Source of the DNA: Datura wrightii
Lineage: Eukaryota; Streptophyta; Magnoliopsida; Solanales; Solanaceae
DNA: 64,000 bases
Assembly (NCBI GenBank): GCA_035772735.1
Contig: JASDFA010000003.1
Span: 127,799,001 to 127,863,000 of the forward strand
Direction of reading: 5' to 3'
Below are positions 43,601 to 51,170 of the stretch, piece after piece (the first letter of the stretch is position 1; each line of letters starts with the position of its first letter). The translations under genes were made by a program, and so were the position numbers. The notes beneath the pieces are model-generated. The model was not told where the DNA came from and ran no database searches. It saw nothing but the letters and a program-made list of their open reading frames with translations.

Positions 43601-46194
43601 TAAGAGAATAGAATTTTTTAAAAAAACTCATAGAAAGCATAAGACCTAGGATAAACATACTAGCGTAGTTTAAACATATTTCCAACTAATTGGTATATCG
43701 TATAAAGTTACTTCTCTTCCACTATACCGTATATTTCACTAAGTCTGCTTAGATTTCAAGATATTATAGGCTTTTTGAGATAACTTCCGTTCCATGTGAT
43801 TTTAGGTCTACCTCGTCTCCTTTAACACTTTCATTCACCATGATTCACACCTATGTACCATAGCATCTGGAGGTTGACATAGGACATAATTAAACCATCT
43901 CAAGCTACCTTTTTTCATTTTATCCTCAATGTGTGCCACTTGTACTTTTTGGACGGATGTAGTCATTTGTAATCATATCTAATCTTGTGGTGAGTTAGAT
44001 TTTGATGACCCAACATTCACTCCTGTTGGTCTAACTATTCGATGTAACTAATCTTTCACTTAGGTAGGCGAGAGGTCATCATGAATTGGCTAGCTTCACA
44101 CTAGCTACCAACCTACCAGCTACTGCAATCCTCCTCCTTTATTCGAGCTTGGGACTGCCTATGTGAGTGGTAGTTGTGGGGCATAAATTCATTTGAGTGT
44201 GTCAGTAAATCTTTTCTCTATTCGAGGAGGACATTGCCCTTGGTGTGGATTTCATGCCTTGCAAATATCTCATTATGGTTGACTTTTCTGAAAGGCTAAA
44301 ATTTCAGGGATAGCTTGGAGGCTATTGTAAATAGGTCTATGAATTGTTCTAGGAAGCTATGTTGCTTAGACTCTCCAAAAATGTTGCTGCACCAGTGTTG
44401 TATCCTCCAAAAAAGCACTATGTTTGGAGGATCTGACACATACCCGATGGCATCTTTGAAGAGTCCGAGCAACATTGGTAGGAAGTAAAATATCCAATTT
44501 GCTGAAAGTTTAAATGAATTGGGTCATTCTTGGTATACAGGTCCTCCTTTGATTAATTGCAATTGAATGTCAATTGTAATATATGTTGGATGGCCTAATT
44601 TTTGAATTCTCAGTACATGTACCATTTTTCATCTCTTGACTAGGCTTATTTGTCATTTCTATGAAGTTCCTTCAACTGCAGTTGGATCCAGCTAGCGGTA
44701 ATACCCTACCTGCAAGTGGTAATGGATCAATCACGCAGAAGTTGAGAATCACAAACAGCCAACATGGCAAGGTAAGTTAATTGTTCACTTTCTGTCTTGG
44801 GTCACTTTAACTAGACATTTTCTGGGTAGAAATAAATGTATGAATCCTATGATTTAGAACTCTCTTAGCCCCTATTTTGTCTTAAAGCACAAATATTTTC
44901 CCGTTTTCAATGAAATAGACCCAAATTTAGCGAACGAACATAGATGATTACAATGACGTACGGATATATGAAAAGCTTTTGAATAGTAAGGAGGTGTATT
45001 GTCCTTCTAGAGCGATTTGGACACCGAAGATGCCGAGACTGGCCATAACATCTTTAACCGTGCTTGCCATCATCAAAAAAATCCCAAACCATGTAAAAAT
45101 ACACCATAATCTTGGTACCAGAAAGTGAATGAGGAGTGGTCGACATCTGCACCCACACCCTTGCACATAAAGCACCAACTGACGTAAGTGATCTTCTTCC
45201 TCAGGTTCTCTACTGTCAACATTACTCCACTAGTTGCTAACTAGGTGAAAAGACACACCTTTCTTGTTTATTTTCACACCTTTCTTGTTTATCTCCGGGA
45301 TCCAAATTGCTCTATAAGGAAAGTCCTCCTCCTTATTCAAAAGCTTTTCATAATATGATTTAACCAAGAAAACACCATTCTTTCGCGATGAATTTTCATC
45401 CATCTTGTTAGCAAAAAATATAGCCTCCAGTTTAGATCTATCGGCATAAATGCAAACTGGTGCTCTATCACTCATCCTATTCATAAGTGTATGCTCTGTG
45501 CCTTTGTCACTCTTTCACAGGGTTTCATCGAATGATTCATGAGTTTAATGCCACTCTTTCCTAAGTCTATGCTCTATCATTCTTTCCCAGAGTTCCAGCA
45601 TAGATGATTCATATTAAAACATCATCCAGGTTAATTATCAATTTCATACTGATAATCTGGCAGGCATGTTGCTTGTTCAATCTTATATGAGTTTAGTTAC
45701 AGTGTTACGAATCAATACTAACTTCAAAAATTTCATTTGTACCATTTGCTCATGAGGAGAAAAATGTTTGCACGTCGATCCGCGAATGACTTCAGGCTTT
45801 TACCCTGCTACTTTTCATATGGATTCTGAGTGAAGAGATTAAAACTCTTGAAATTGTTGAGACATTATTTTTCGTCGTAGAGGTTTGAAAAGATAGCTAC
45901 AGATGTATGTTCTTATTATTTAGCAATCTTTGCTATAAGAAACTGAAACTACTAATGGAATTTTATTTATCAGCTATTGGAATTGAATGTATTTCAAAAT
46001 TATGCCGTTCCCTTAAACCGTGAGTCTGGGTGTACTTTTCACTTCTCTTGAATTCCTGCGATTCTTTAACAGCTATATCTTTACCTTTATTTTCCCAGAA
46101 ATCCCTTGTCATGCGCATACGGATAAGTTATAAGGTGAACAACAAGGATGTCTTGGAGGAAGGCCAAATCAACAATTTTCCTCGCGATTTGTGA
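8209..46194 (+). CDS. AP1G: AP-1 complex subunit gamma (gamma-adaptin), 18 coding exons, 877 aa
   Basis: This is the large gamma subunit of the AP-1 clathrin adaptor, which sorts cargo into coated vesicles at the trans-Golgi network/early endosome. Coding exons: 8209-8240, 10951-11253, 11559-11700, 12900-13073, 15414-15593, 16385-16539, 23305-23395, 23802-23965, 24213-24267, 32111-32233, 32355-32450, 33188-33315, 39775-39879, 39969-40228, 40426-40674, 40757-40932, 44667-44771, 46099-46194. All introns are GT-AG and the phases join without a stop. They sum to 2634 nt, matching the ~860-880 aa of plant gamma-adaptins. The N-terminus MNPFSSGTRLRDMIRAIRAC is typical of the plant family. Residues ~20-585 are the adaptin trunk of helical repeats. 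Residues ~585-755 form a low-complexity hinge with several LLD/DLL clathrin-box-like motifs. Residues ~756-877 form the gamma ear, which recruits accessory proteins, ending EEGQINNFPRDL. Start choice: the ATG at 8209 precedes the conserved N-terminus. The gene is unusually long because of transposons in its introns. It looks functional. Whether it is the gamma-1 or gamma-2 paralogue cannot be told. Confidence 0.96.
9181..9225 (-). mobile_element. 3' tail fragment of a TS-type SINE
   Basis: AACAACAACATACCCAGT followed by ATAATCCCACAAG is, on the opposite strand, the 3' end of the tobacco-type TS SINE, which finishes in TTG repeats. Only about 45 bp remain. This repeat is typical of Solanaceae and is one basis for the suggested taxonomy. 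The identification is from memory of the family. Confidence 0.6.
10288..10363. repeat. Short inverted repeat (hairpin) in intron 1
   Basis: TTTAAATTAAACCAAACTAA (about 10290-10310) is mirrored by TTAGTTTGGTTTAATTTAAA (about 10343-10362), with ~30-bp arms continuing into AAGTT/AACTT and a loop of ~16 bp. This is a small foldback element or MITE relic. No target duplication was identified. Confidence 0.75.
11701..12899 (+). other. Intron 3 (1.2 kb) with a SINE-like insertion
   Basis: GTAAGT donor and CTACTATAG acceptor; phase 0 between KK and AALCS. It contains the SINE-like stretch at about 12530-12690. The remainder is unremarkable AT-rich intron. Confidence 0.85.
12530..12690 (+). mobile_element. 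Probable tRNA-derived SINE
   Basis: The stretch has an A-box-like TAGCCCAGTAA (12542-12552) and a B-box-like GGTTCAAGTC (about 12568), spaced as in a pol III promoter. A phrase around GGGAAACAGCCTCT, which I associate with plant SINEs, follows. It does not fold as a tRNA and has no anticodon arm, so it is not a tRNA gene. End points and target duplication are not resolved. Confidence 0.45.
13074..15413 (+). other. Intron 4 (2.3 kb), nothing recognisable
   Basis: GTAAGT donor; acceptor GGTTATAG before AAATGCACAGATGG. I see no coding similarity, RNA gene or bounded repeat in it. The short frames on both strands look accidental. Confidence 0.7.
17178..17216 (+). repeat. (CCCCCT)n microsatellite
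   Basis: About six units of CCCCCT lie in a pyrimidine tract just before the LINE remnant. The strand asymmetry is strong, with the opposite strand a run of GGGGGA able to form a G-quadruplex. Confidence 0.9.
17230..19191 (+). pseudogene. Decayed LINE ORF1 (DUF4283-type), sense orientation in intron 6
   Basis: Broken frames here match the ORF1 of the LINE in intron 9. Examples are YGDTIYF..GFKSFDVSKNS near 17240, NKFGRYISVINVRGRRRSV (about 17490-17540), and GGDHCGRWVETE-like to HLEWARIKIRGDG (about 18115-18210), the conserved DUF4283 region of plant L1 ORF1 proteins. ORF1 proteins bind the LINE RNA. Several stops and frameshifts make it non-functional. Its last readable stretch ends in RGRVLNLPFK and a TGA that overlaps the ORF2 ATG. 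Confidence 0.7.
19189..22035 (+). pseudogene. Decayed LINE ORF2 (endonuclease-reverse transcriptase), sense orientation
   Basis: An ATG at 19189 starts a frame with the endonuclease opening (LVIWNITGLN). The endonuclease GDFN motif is at about 19612 and reverse transcriptase begins near 20510 (DKAPGPD), with RGLRQSDPMSSFLF near 21068. The catalytic YADD has become a LDAD-like sequence (about 21222). Frames are broken by many stops. The copy ends at about 22035 after a segment matching the region before the zinc-binding domain, so the 3' third and tail are missing or replaced by the next repeat. It is an old, immobile L1-type copy of the same subfamily as the element at 25401-31196. Confidence 0.8.
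22036..22380. repeat. GCGC-rich dispersed repeat replacing the LINE 3' end
   Basis: The LINE similarity stops at AAAAGCGG. What follows has repeated phrases GGGCTTTAAGCGTAGAGCGC (about 22063) and CAGGGCTTAAGCGCGTC (about 22339), with a middle part around GAGGTGCACGTCTTAG. Repeated 'AAGCGC/GCGCTT' phrases of this kind are seen in small plant transposons, but I cannot name the family or fix its borders. Confidence 0.35.
24961..25155 (+). mobile_element. tRNA-derived SINE with target-site duplication
   Basis: A pol III B box GGTTCGAACCC lies at about 25028, with an A-box-like GATAAGAGCACAACA upstream. The body ends in a short A-rich tail (ATTAAAAAG). The flanks ATCTGTGAATTGC (24948-24960) and ATCTGTGAACTGC (25156-25168) agree at 12 of 13 positions and look like the target-site duplication. 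It is too long and unstructured for a tRNA gene. It resembles the SolS class of solanaceous SINEs, but the subfamily is not assigned. Confidence 0.65.
25225..25345 (+). mobile_element. 5'-truncated Au-type SINE
   Basis: Successive blocks match the Au SINE body as I remember it: CTAGGTGATTTCTCCCA, CTAGTCTTGGTGGGAGGTAA, AGTCAAGGTGTGTGCAAACT and GGCCAGAAGCGCC, followed by a short A-rich tail. The 5' part with the pol III boxes is absent. Au SINEs are widespread in angiosperms, including Solanaceae. Confidence 0.6.
25591..29010 (-). pseudogene. LINE ORF2: endonuclease, reverse transcriptase, zf-RVT; several lesions
   Basis: The ATG at 29010 gives MNLKLISWNVRGLN, the start of an apurinic-type endonuclease domain. 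Lesions follow in order: a frameshift near 28855, a TGA before GDFN near 28589, a TAG near 28128, and a frameshift near 27270. The reverse transcriptase has DKAPGPDGF (about 27650), the RGLRQGDPLSPFLF block and an intact catalytic YADD (about 26940). About 150 bp is deleted after the YADD region (near 26870) relative to the intron 6 copy. The C-terminal zf-RVT zinc-binding domain is intact, with CSRCCLCGETDEAVTHLFLH near 25890. The 354-codon frame at 25591-26655 is only the tail of this protein. Confidence 0.88.
29007..31008 (-). pseudogene. LINE ORF1 with DUF4283 domain, one frameshift
   Basis: The frame opens at the ATG at 31008 (MEEHKIYFQAGFKSYDIS). After about 200 codons it shifts frame in the 30540-30310 region, then continues as a 448-codon frame (30353-29007). 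That second part carries the DUF4283 core: KWVWIRIYALPLNLW, then GGWIETEEET and HLRWARVKVKGDG. The C-terminal part is acidic and low in complexity, and I did not see a clear CCHC knuckle. ORF1 proteins of plant LINEs package the element RNA. The stop overlaps the ORF2 start. Confidence 0.8.
31605..31656. repeat. (AT)n microsatellite
   Basis: About 50 bp of nearly pure AT dinucleotide lies in intron 9, between the LINE and exon 10. Confidence 0.95.
32451..33187 (+). other. Intron 11 (0.7 kb)
   Basis: GTGAGT donor directly after the codons for EEPRT; acceptor TTGGAGCAG before VTESDAVDV. AT-rich, no insert recognised. Confidence 0.85.
34290..34399. mobile_element. LTR-like fragment, left half, interrupted by the copia insertion
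   Basis: The phrase TTAGACTCCCACGTTTGATA followed by ATATGATCTTGGACA belongs to a dispersed copia-like LTR family. Other pieces lie at 38734-39120, 41020-41175 and 41287-41600. It ends where the copia LTR begins at 34400, and similar sequence resumes after 38733. Confidence 0.5.
34400..34524 (-). repeat. 3' LTR of the copia element (125 bp)
   Basis: It is paired with 38604-38733. On the minus strand it begins TGTTAAATAGG and is preceded by a short purine-rich tract (TTGAGGGCAAG), the likely polypurine primer site. Confidence 0.85.
34629..37860 (-). pseudogene. Broken copia gag-pol
   Basis: Minus-strand fragments in order are as follows. A gag zinc-knuckle remnant sits near 37830 (YCKRLGHTRKVCY, with the first Cys apparently replaced by Tyr). 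The gag-protease joint is at 37709-37524 (YQASKQTSS, then TLGPWV). The integrase C-terminal part is at 36696-36439 (PRVFWSTCFIHNLAP, KCVFLGYS). Reverse transcriptase lies at 36125-35865 and 35509-35327 (KAGCHWVYVVK, RLVAKGY; KDIGRLKNFIG). RNase H is at 34868-34629. Stops, frameshifts and missing central integrase sequence make it inactive. Confidence 0.85.
38592..38603 (-). other. Copia primer-binding site (initiator Met-tRNA type)
   Basis: The minus strand reads TGGTATTAGAGC immediately after the 5' LTR. The canonical plant initiator-tRNA primer site is TGGTATCAGAGC, so there is one mismatch. Confidence 0.85.
38604..38733 (-). repeat. 5' LTR of the copia element (130 bp)
   Basis: The minus strand begins TGTTAGAATAAG and ends TTTCTCACA, directly followed by the primer-binding site. 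A TATAAATAAGG-like promoter element lies inside it (about 38670). Confidence 0.85.
38734..39120. mobile_element. LTR-like fragment, continuation after the copia insertion
   Basis: It contains phrases such as TTTTGGACAATCCTTGTCTC and GTTGAGTTAGATTTACAGTT, and a second partial copy near 38950-39030 (TATATGATCTCAGATTTC, then GGTCCATTTTCTTT). The same phrases recur in intron 16, showing one dispersed copia-like LTR family. Confidence 0.5.
40675..40756 (+). other. Intron 15 (82 nt), retention would truncate the protein
   Basis: The donor is TCTG|GTACTA and the acceptor TTAAGTTACAG|AAGGC. This phase-1 junction is the one that joins the hinge to the conserved ear frame. Reading through the intron adds 13 residues after Ser752 and meets TAA at 40713-40715. 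A second phase-1 donor, CTACAG|GTGGAA (40615-40616), would also keep frame but would remove a conserved LDLLNGL motif, so I prefer the one given. Confidence 0.8.
41020..41175. mobile_element. Copia-like LTR fragment
   Basis: Phrases CTCCTTGTGTGATTTTGGGG, CACCATCTCATGAG and AAAGTCCATTTTCTTT match the family also seen at 38734-39120 and 41287-41600. Target duplications were not found. Confidence 0.5.
41241..41269 (+). repeat. (GGGT)n microsatellite with G-quadruplex potential
   Basis: A run of seven Gs is followed by four TGGG-type units and a run of five Gs on the transcribed (sense) strand. This gives at least five G-tracts separated by single T loops, the classic form for a stable parallel quadruplex in RNA or DNA. 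Confidence 0.9.
41287..41600. mobile_element. Second copia-like LTR fragment in intron 16
   Basis: It begins TGTTCTACATTAGTTGAGAG and goes on with CTCCTTATATGATTTTAGGA and GATGTCCATTTTCTTA. It ends near a phrase TATTCTCAACACGCCCC that I associate with the LTR-internal boundary of such elements. A partial repeat of its end (CTGTTAGAGAGA, then TTAATTATGTTCTC) recurs at about 41745-41790. Confidence 0.5.
42142..43625. mobile_element. Non-autonomous TIR transposon (about 1.5 kb), possibly MULE-like
   Basis: TTTAGATACTTGAAATAAAG then GTTGTACCTATCGA at the left (about 42170-42205) is mirrored at the right (about 43563-43605), where the reverse strand reads TTTAGACACTTGCACTAAGG then ATTGTACCTATTGA. 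The inside has no transposase. A minus-strand Gly/Ser-rich frame at 42305-42502 looks like low-complexity sequence, not a gene. Exact ends and target duplication are unresolved. Superfamily assignment is a guess. Confidence 0.55.
43016..43166. repeat. Foldback MITE nested in the TIR transposon
   Basis: Arms of about 60 bp are inverted copies. TATTCACTATTATATTTGTT (from about 43016) and AACTACATCTACCTATTAAA (43055-43074) on the left pair with TTTAATAGGTAGATGTAGTT and AAATATAATAGTGAATA on the right, around a ~30-bp loop. This is a long hairpin within the intron RNA. Confidence 0.8.
44357..44478. mobile_element. 122-bp hAT-type MITE with target duplication
   Basis: The inverted ends are CTATGTTGCTTAGACTC and, on the opposite strand, CCAATGTTGCTCGGACTC. 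Internal palindromic parts are TCCTCCAAAAAAGCAC and GGAGGATCTGACAC. TAGGAAG at 44350-44356 and 44479-44485 is the target duplication (7 bp clear, with an eighth base differing), fitting the 8-bp duplication of hAT elements. I recognise this MITE as abundant in Solanaceae. Confidence 0.8.
44772..46098 (+). other. Intron 17 (1.3 kb)
   Basis: GTAAGT donor after SQHGK; acceptor ATTTTCCCAG before KSLVMRI. A minus-strand LINE fragment fills 44935-45490. The rest is AT-rich and featureless. Confidence 0.9.
44935..45490 (-). pseudogene. LINE fragment, zf-RVT domain
   Basis: Minus-strand frames read VKSYYEKLLNKEEDFPYRAI (about 45365-45310), a short in-frame-like duplication around NKKGVKINKKGVSFHL (a near-repeat at 45262-45298), then VSWCFMCKGVGVDVDHS (about 45195-45145). 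That order matches the zinc-binding reverse-transcriptase C-terminal domain of plant LINEs, whose Cys-Cys-His pattern is partly kept. It is unrelated in position to the two larger LINEs and diverged from them. Confidence 0.65.
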
Positions 46195-46600
46195 GGTTGG
46201 ATGGCCCTATAAGAGGATGCTTTGTAGCATTTCGTCTTTTTTTTTTTCCTTTCACTATGAAGAAGCTTCTGCTCGTTGTTTGTACTGTCTAGAGCAATAT
46301 ATTCAATTGTTTTGGAAGAAGAGGCAGTATTAGTTGAACTTCAAGTAGCGGGCTTTACCTGGGAACCGTTCAGATGCCTGATATTGCTTGCTTACTTTTA
46401 CCTTCAAAGGTTTCATTGTACATTATGATCTGATTACCATGCAAGCCTCTGTCCAAGTTAATTTTTGCCTATGTGGCACTCACATAAGGAGATCATGTGT
46501 TGGACTAGTTAAAAGTTATGAAATGTGCATTGTGCAAGTATTATTTTGTTTCCAAGATTTTGGCTGATCAGATTCAAAATGATGAATTGTAATGTAGGGT
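46195..46600 (+). other. Presumed 3' UTR of the gamma-adaptin gene
   Basis: It follows the TGA at 46192-46194. The sequence is T-rich with TGTA/TTGTAA-type far-upstream elements (for example near 46590), as usual at plant 3' ends. I find no clear AATAAA, so the poly(A) site is only estimated. Confidence 0.45.
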
Positions 46601-47436
46601 TTCCAATTGGTTTGGTGATGTTTTATCACAGGTGCGTTGTAAGTGGGATACATTTAGTTGTTGTAATGGAAACTCCTCAATTGGTTATAATATTGGGCAT
46701 ATGCTTATTGCTAGTTCATATTCTTCATTGCTAAAATTGTCCTCATTTTCAAGAATTTCTGTCCTTTTTAATGTTCTTCATTTTTTTGGGGGGGGTCTGG
46801 CGCTGGTGGTGGCGGTAGCGTCCAGATTGCCCTTAGTATGTCGCGGAAAGGTCTATCTTGCTATTACCATTATGGCCCTGAAATTGACCTAAGTCTCAAA
46901 TGGTAAGTTAATCGCTGAACAAAATTACAAGGGCAAATTTGAATCTTTTCCCTACTATATATTAATTAGTATATCCAAATTATTTAGATTAGCTACAGAA
47001 ACTTGCCACGTTACAATGTGGCTACATTGCTACAGAAACATAGCTCAACAACCCAAAATGCTCGAGAAAAGAAATTTGTGGCTAAAGAAAAAATGAATCC
47101 CCATTTTGATTCTTTTGGTTATAATTTGTGGTCTGCAGATTTGGAGTAAATTTAAAGATGAAGATTGGTGATGTTCTCTTGAAAAAATTATTGTGCATGA
47201 AAGAGTAGTTGTAATTTGTGGGGGGAGGGATGGTGGATGAAGGAATGGATTTTATCTATGAGATATATAGAAGTGTGATTACTAACTACTGACTTGAGGT
47301 GATGGCTAATTGTTTGAGGTACGGTGGAATTGGGTACCGTGATTGATGGTGGCGTGCTGTAAGTGGAAGAAGAAATGTGTAGTAAAAACGAGTGGATTCT
47401 GTGTAATCCATGTTGAGCGGGACAAATTTAGATTCT
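46601..47436. other. Intergenic, no gene seen
   Basis: Only short accidental frames are present. The region 46895-47436 is AT-rich and may include repeat remnants, but nothing with clear borders. Confidence 0.5.
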
Positions 47437-47641
47437 GTTTGGATTAGCTTATGTTAAGTACTTTCAAGTTAAAGTAATTTTTATCCATTTTTGTAATATT
47501 AGTATAAATTTTAAAAATGCTTTTAAACATTTATTTTTAAGTTAGAATTAAAAAAAAAAAAGTTAAAAAGTTATAAGTTAAAAATTTTAACTTATGACTT
47601 TTGCCTTTTAAATTACAAGTCATACGCCTATTCAGACAAAC
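47437..47641. repeat. Possible MITE (about 205 bp)
   Basis: GTTTGGATTAGCTTAT at the left and, on the opposite strand, GTTTGTCTGAATAGGCGTAT at the right give imperfect inverted ends. The interior is AT-rich with complementary AAGTTA/TAACTT stretches. No convincing target duplication was seen. Confidence 0.35.
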
Positions 47642-47752
47642 TCTTAAACTATTTGCAAATCACAAGTGCAAATCTTACTCTTTTCGGTATAATATATTTC
47701 CTTTAGTGATTTAGGGCGATTTCACGTAAAACTTGTAAAATCAAAAGGGCAA

Positions 47753-50700
47753 GATGCGCTAGAAAGAGAGGGCAAAGTTAATTTTTTTGCAAATTCCAAT
47801 GATAAATTTAAATATTTTTTCCTAATACAATCCAAATTGTCGGATCATGCAGACACCTATTCGATTTTACTCCGAAAGGAGAACTTCTTACCATCCACCC
47901 CTCTGTAAAACACCATTTAATTAGATAAAAGAATCTTCATGCAAACTATTATCAATTAAAGCTTCGAAATACAATTCACAATTACATTCTCTTAACCTGT
48001 ACTATCCAAGGCCTAGTATAGACATGTATAAAAGCTCTAATCAGAGTAAAGATAATTAAAATATACAGCTTCACCTGAGGAAAGAAATGTAGAAGCTGAT
48101 GTTGAGTACCGTCACTTCAATCATGAAACTTCAACAACCTGTAACAAACCTACACCGCGCGAAAAGGTGTAGCAAGTGTAGTATCAGTATACCACAAGTA
48201 CTAGTAAGAATCACCGGCCAATTAAGATTAGTTCACACAACACCATTTAAAATCAACAACATTAATAAATAATCTCTTGCAACAACTTATGCCACTTTAT
48301 CGCATCTTATCATATTACTTCAGTGGGTTCATAGAAGATTTAAAAGTATCATTACCACTTTTAAGGAGTCTCTAGCTATAGGCTCTAGACATTCATTCCA
48401 CTTCTGTTAATCAAAAGGAACTCCGACATTGTCACTACGCACCTAACGCCTTCAAATTACACGCGCTTATTACCAATTACCCAACCATTTACTATTAATA
48501 CATATTATGTTTTTGACACCAATCATTTTATTTATTAGAGGCATCACCATCAATCATGACCGACTCAGCAGTAAAAACACAAAACACATAGTCACCGAAC
48601 CCACCTCCACGGAGATTCAGTAGTAAAAAATGACCAAATAATTATACCAAAATCAGGCCAATCAGCACTCAACATGTAGTCCACTAACAGACGTAAGCGT
48701 CATCACAACAATTCGCAAGTATAAGTGCAATCATGTCAAATCAGGGAATTTCACCCATACTGAATCACAACTGTATAGTCTCTGTATCCCATCAGTCTCG
48801 GGCATGGATGCGCTAGAATAGAGGGAAAAGTTAATTTTTTTGAAAATTCCAATGATAAATTTAAATATCTTTTCCTAATACAATCCAAATTGTCGGATCA
48901 TGCAGACACCTATTCGATTCTACTCCGAAAGGAGAACTTCTTACCATCAACCCCTCTATAAAACACCATTTAATTAGATAAAAGAATCTTCATGCAAACT
49001 ATTATCAATTAAAGCTTTGAAATACAACTTACAATTACATTCTCTTCACCTGTACTACCCAAGGACCTAGTCTAGACATGTATAAAAGCTCTAATCAGAG
49101 TAAAGATAATTAAAAGATACAGCTTCACCCGGGGAAAGAAATGTAGAAGCTGATGTTGAGTATCGTCACTTCAATCATGAAACTTCAACCTGTAAGAAAC
49201 CTACACTCGCGCAAAAAGGTGTAGCAAGTGTAGTATCAGTACACCACACGTACTGGTAAGAATCATCGACCAATTATGATTAGTTCACACAACACCATTT
49301 AAAATCAACAACATTCATAAATAATATCTTGCAACAACTTATGCCACTTTATCGCATCTTATCATATTACCTAGTGGGTTCATAGAAGATTTAAAAGTAT
49401 CATTACCACTTTTAAGGAGTCTCTAGCTATAGACCCTAGACATTCATTCCACTTCTGTTAATCAAAAGGAACTCCGACGCTATTACTACTCACCTAACAA
49501 CTTCAAAATTACACACTCTTATTACCAATTACCCAACCATTTACTATTAATACATATTATGTTTTTGACACCTATCATTTTATTTATTAGAGGCATCACC
49601 ATCAATCATGACCGACTCAGCAATAAAGACACACAACACATAGTCACCGAACCCGCCTCCACGGAGATTCAGTAGTAAAAAATGACCAAATAATTATACC
49701 AAAATCAGGCCAATCAATACTCAACATGTAGTCCACTAACAGACGTAAGCGTTATCACAACAATTCGCAAGTATAAGTACAACAATATCAAATTAGGGAA
49801 TTTCACCCATACTGAATCACAACTGTATAGTCTCTGTATCCCATCAGTCTCGGGTATGGATGCGCTAGAAAAAGAGGGAAAAGTTAATTTTTTGCAAATT
49901 CCAATGATAAATTTAAATATTTTTTCCTAATACGATCCAAATTGTCGGATCATGCTACTCTGAAAGGAGAACCTCTTACCATCCACCCCTCTATAAAACA
50001 CCATTTAATTAGATAAAAGAATCTTCATGCAAACTATTATCAATTAAAGCTTTGAAATACAATTTACAATTACATTCTCTTCACCTGTACTACCCAAGGA
50101 CCTAGTCTAGACATGTATAAAAGCTCTAATCAGAGTAAAGATAATTAAAAGATATAGCTTCACCCAGGGAAAGAAATGTAGAAGCTGATGTTGAGTATCG
50201 TCACTTCAATCATGAAACTTCAACAACCTGTAAGAAACCTACACTCGCGCAAAAAGGTGTAGCAAGTGTAGTATCAGTACACCACACGTATTGGTAAGAA
50301 TCATCGACCAATTATGATTAGTTCACACAACACCATTTAAAATCAACAACATTAATAAATAATCTCTTGCAAAAATTTATGCCACTTTATCGCATCTTGT
50401 CATATTACCTCAATGGGTTCATAGAAGATATAAAAGTATCATTACCACTTTTAAGGAGTCTCTAGCTATAGGCCCTAGACATTCATTCCACTTCCATTAA
50501 TCAAAAGGAACTCGACACTGTTACTACGCACCTAAGACCTTCAAAAGTACACGCGCTTATTACCAATTACCCAACCATTTACTATTAAGACATATTATGT
50601 TTTTGACACCTATCATTTTATTTATTAGAGGCATCACCATCAACCATGACCGACTCAGCAATAAAAACCACAACACATTGTCACCGAACCTGCCTCCATG

Positions 50701-50883
50701 GAGATTCAGTAGTAAAAAGTGGCCAAATAATTATACCAAAATCAGGCCAATCAATACTCAACATGTAGTCCACTAACAGATGTAAGCGTCATCACAACAA
50801 TTCGCAAGTATAAGTGCAATCATATCAAATCAGGGAATTTCACCCATACTGAACCACAACTGTATAGTCTCTATATCCCATCA
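47753..50883. repeat. Three tandem copies of a ~1.05-kb unit
   Basis: Copies start at 47753, 48807 and 49859 with GATGCGCTAGAA. Each contains AATTGTCGGATCATGC, TAGACATGTATAAAAGCTCT, a block about TTAAGGAGTCTCTAGCTATA, and an end about GTATAGTCTCTGTATCCCAT. Periods are 1054 and 1052 bp. The third copy is about 1025 bp because it lacks some 18 bp after GGATCATGC and a few other bases. Copies are very similar throughout and no protein frame is conserved between them. The array is probably an amplified internal part of a long LTR (inference). Confidence 0.93.
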
Positions 50884-51029
50884 ATTTCACTCTGTATTAA
50901 ATCTACACACACATCTATTACTCATCTGTACATACATGTCAGTGGGTCTTATGTTTTTCCATCCAGTCATGACTTGTAGGGGACCTAGGTGTCCGTACTG
51001 GCGTTGTACTTGCTCCCACGCAATCGCTC

Positions 51030-51170
51030 ATTCGGACGGTCACCTCGGACACGAGCCACTCACATTGTATCATCGCTCGTCCGTAAGCTCACATCTGACA
51101 TGAGCCACTCATCCATCATATCACTGCTTGTCTGTAATCTCATATCGGACACAAGCCATTCATATCAGAA
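51030..51170. repeat. ~50-bp subrepeat, about 2.7 copies
   Basis: Units start at about 51040, 51089 and 51140 with TCAC/TCAT-ATCKGACA. Each has a GAGCCACTCA-like block and a CATCGCTCGTCCGTAA-like block. Such arrays are common inside gypsy LTRs. Confidence 0.7.

Larger units (their letters stand above)
40933..44666 (+). other. Intron 16 (3.7 kb), mosaic of small insertions
   Basis: The donor is CCAAAG|GTAAAA. The acceptor TTCTATGAAG|TTCC is chosen because it keeps the conserved FLQL start of the next ear segment; the stronger-looking CTGCAG 15 bp downstream would delete it. It holds LTR fragments (41020-41600), a G-rich microsatellite, a TIR transposon (about 42142-43625) with a nested foldback, and a MITE (44357-44478). 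43640-44340 is repeat-like but unassigned. Confidence 0.85.

Noticed and set aside
44682..44771. CTGCAG as the acceptor for exon 17
   Set aside because: It would delete the conserved FLQLQ segment of the ear. The AAG acceptor 15 bp earlier keeps it in frame.
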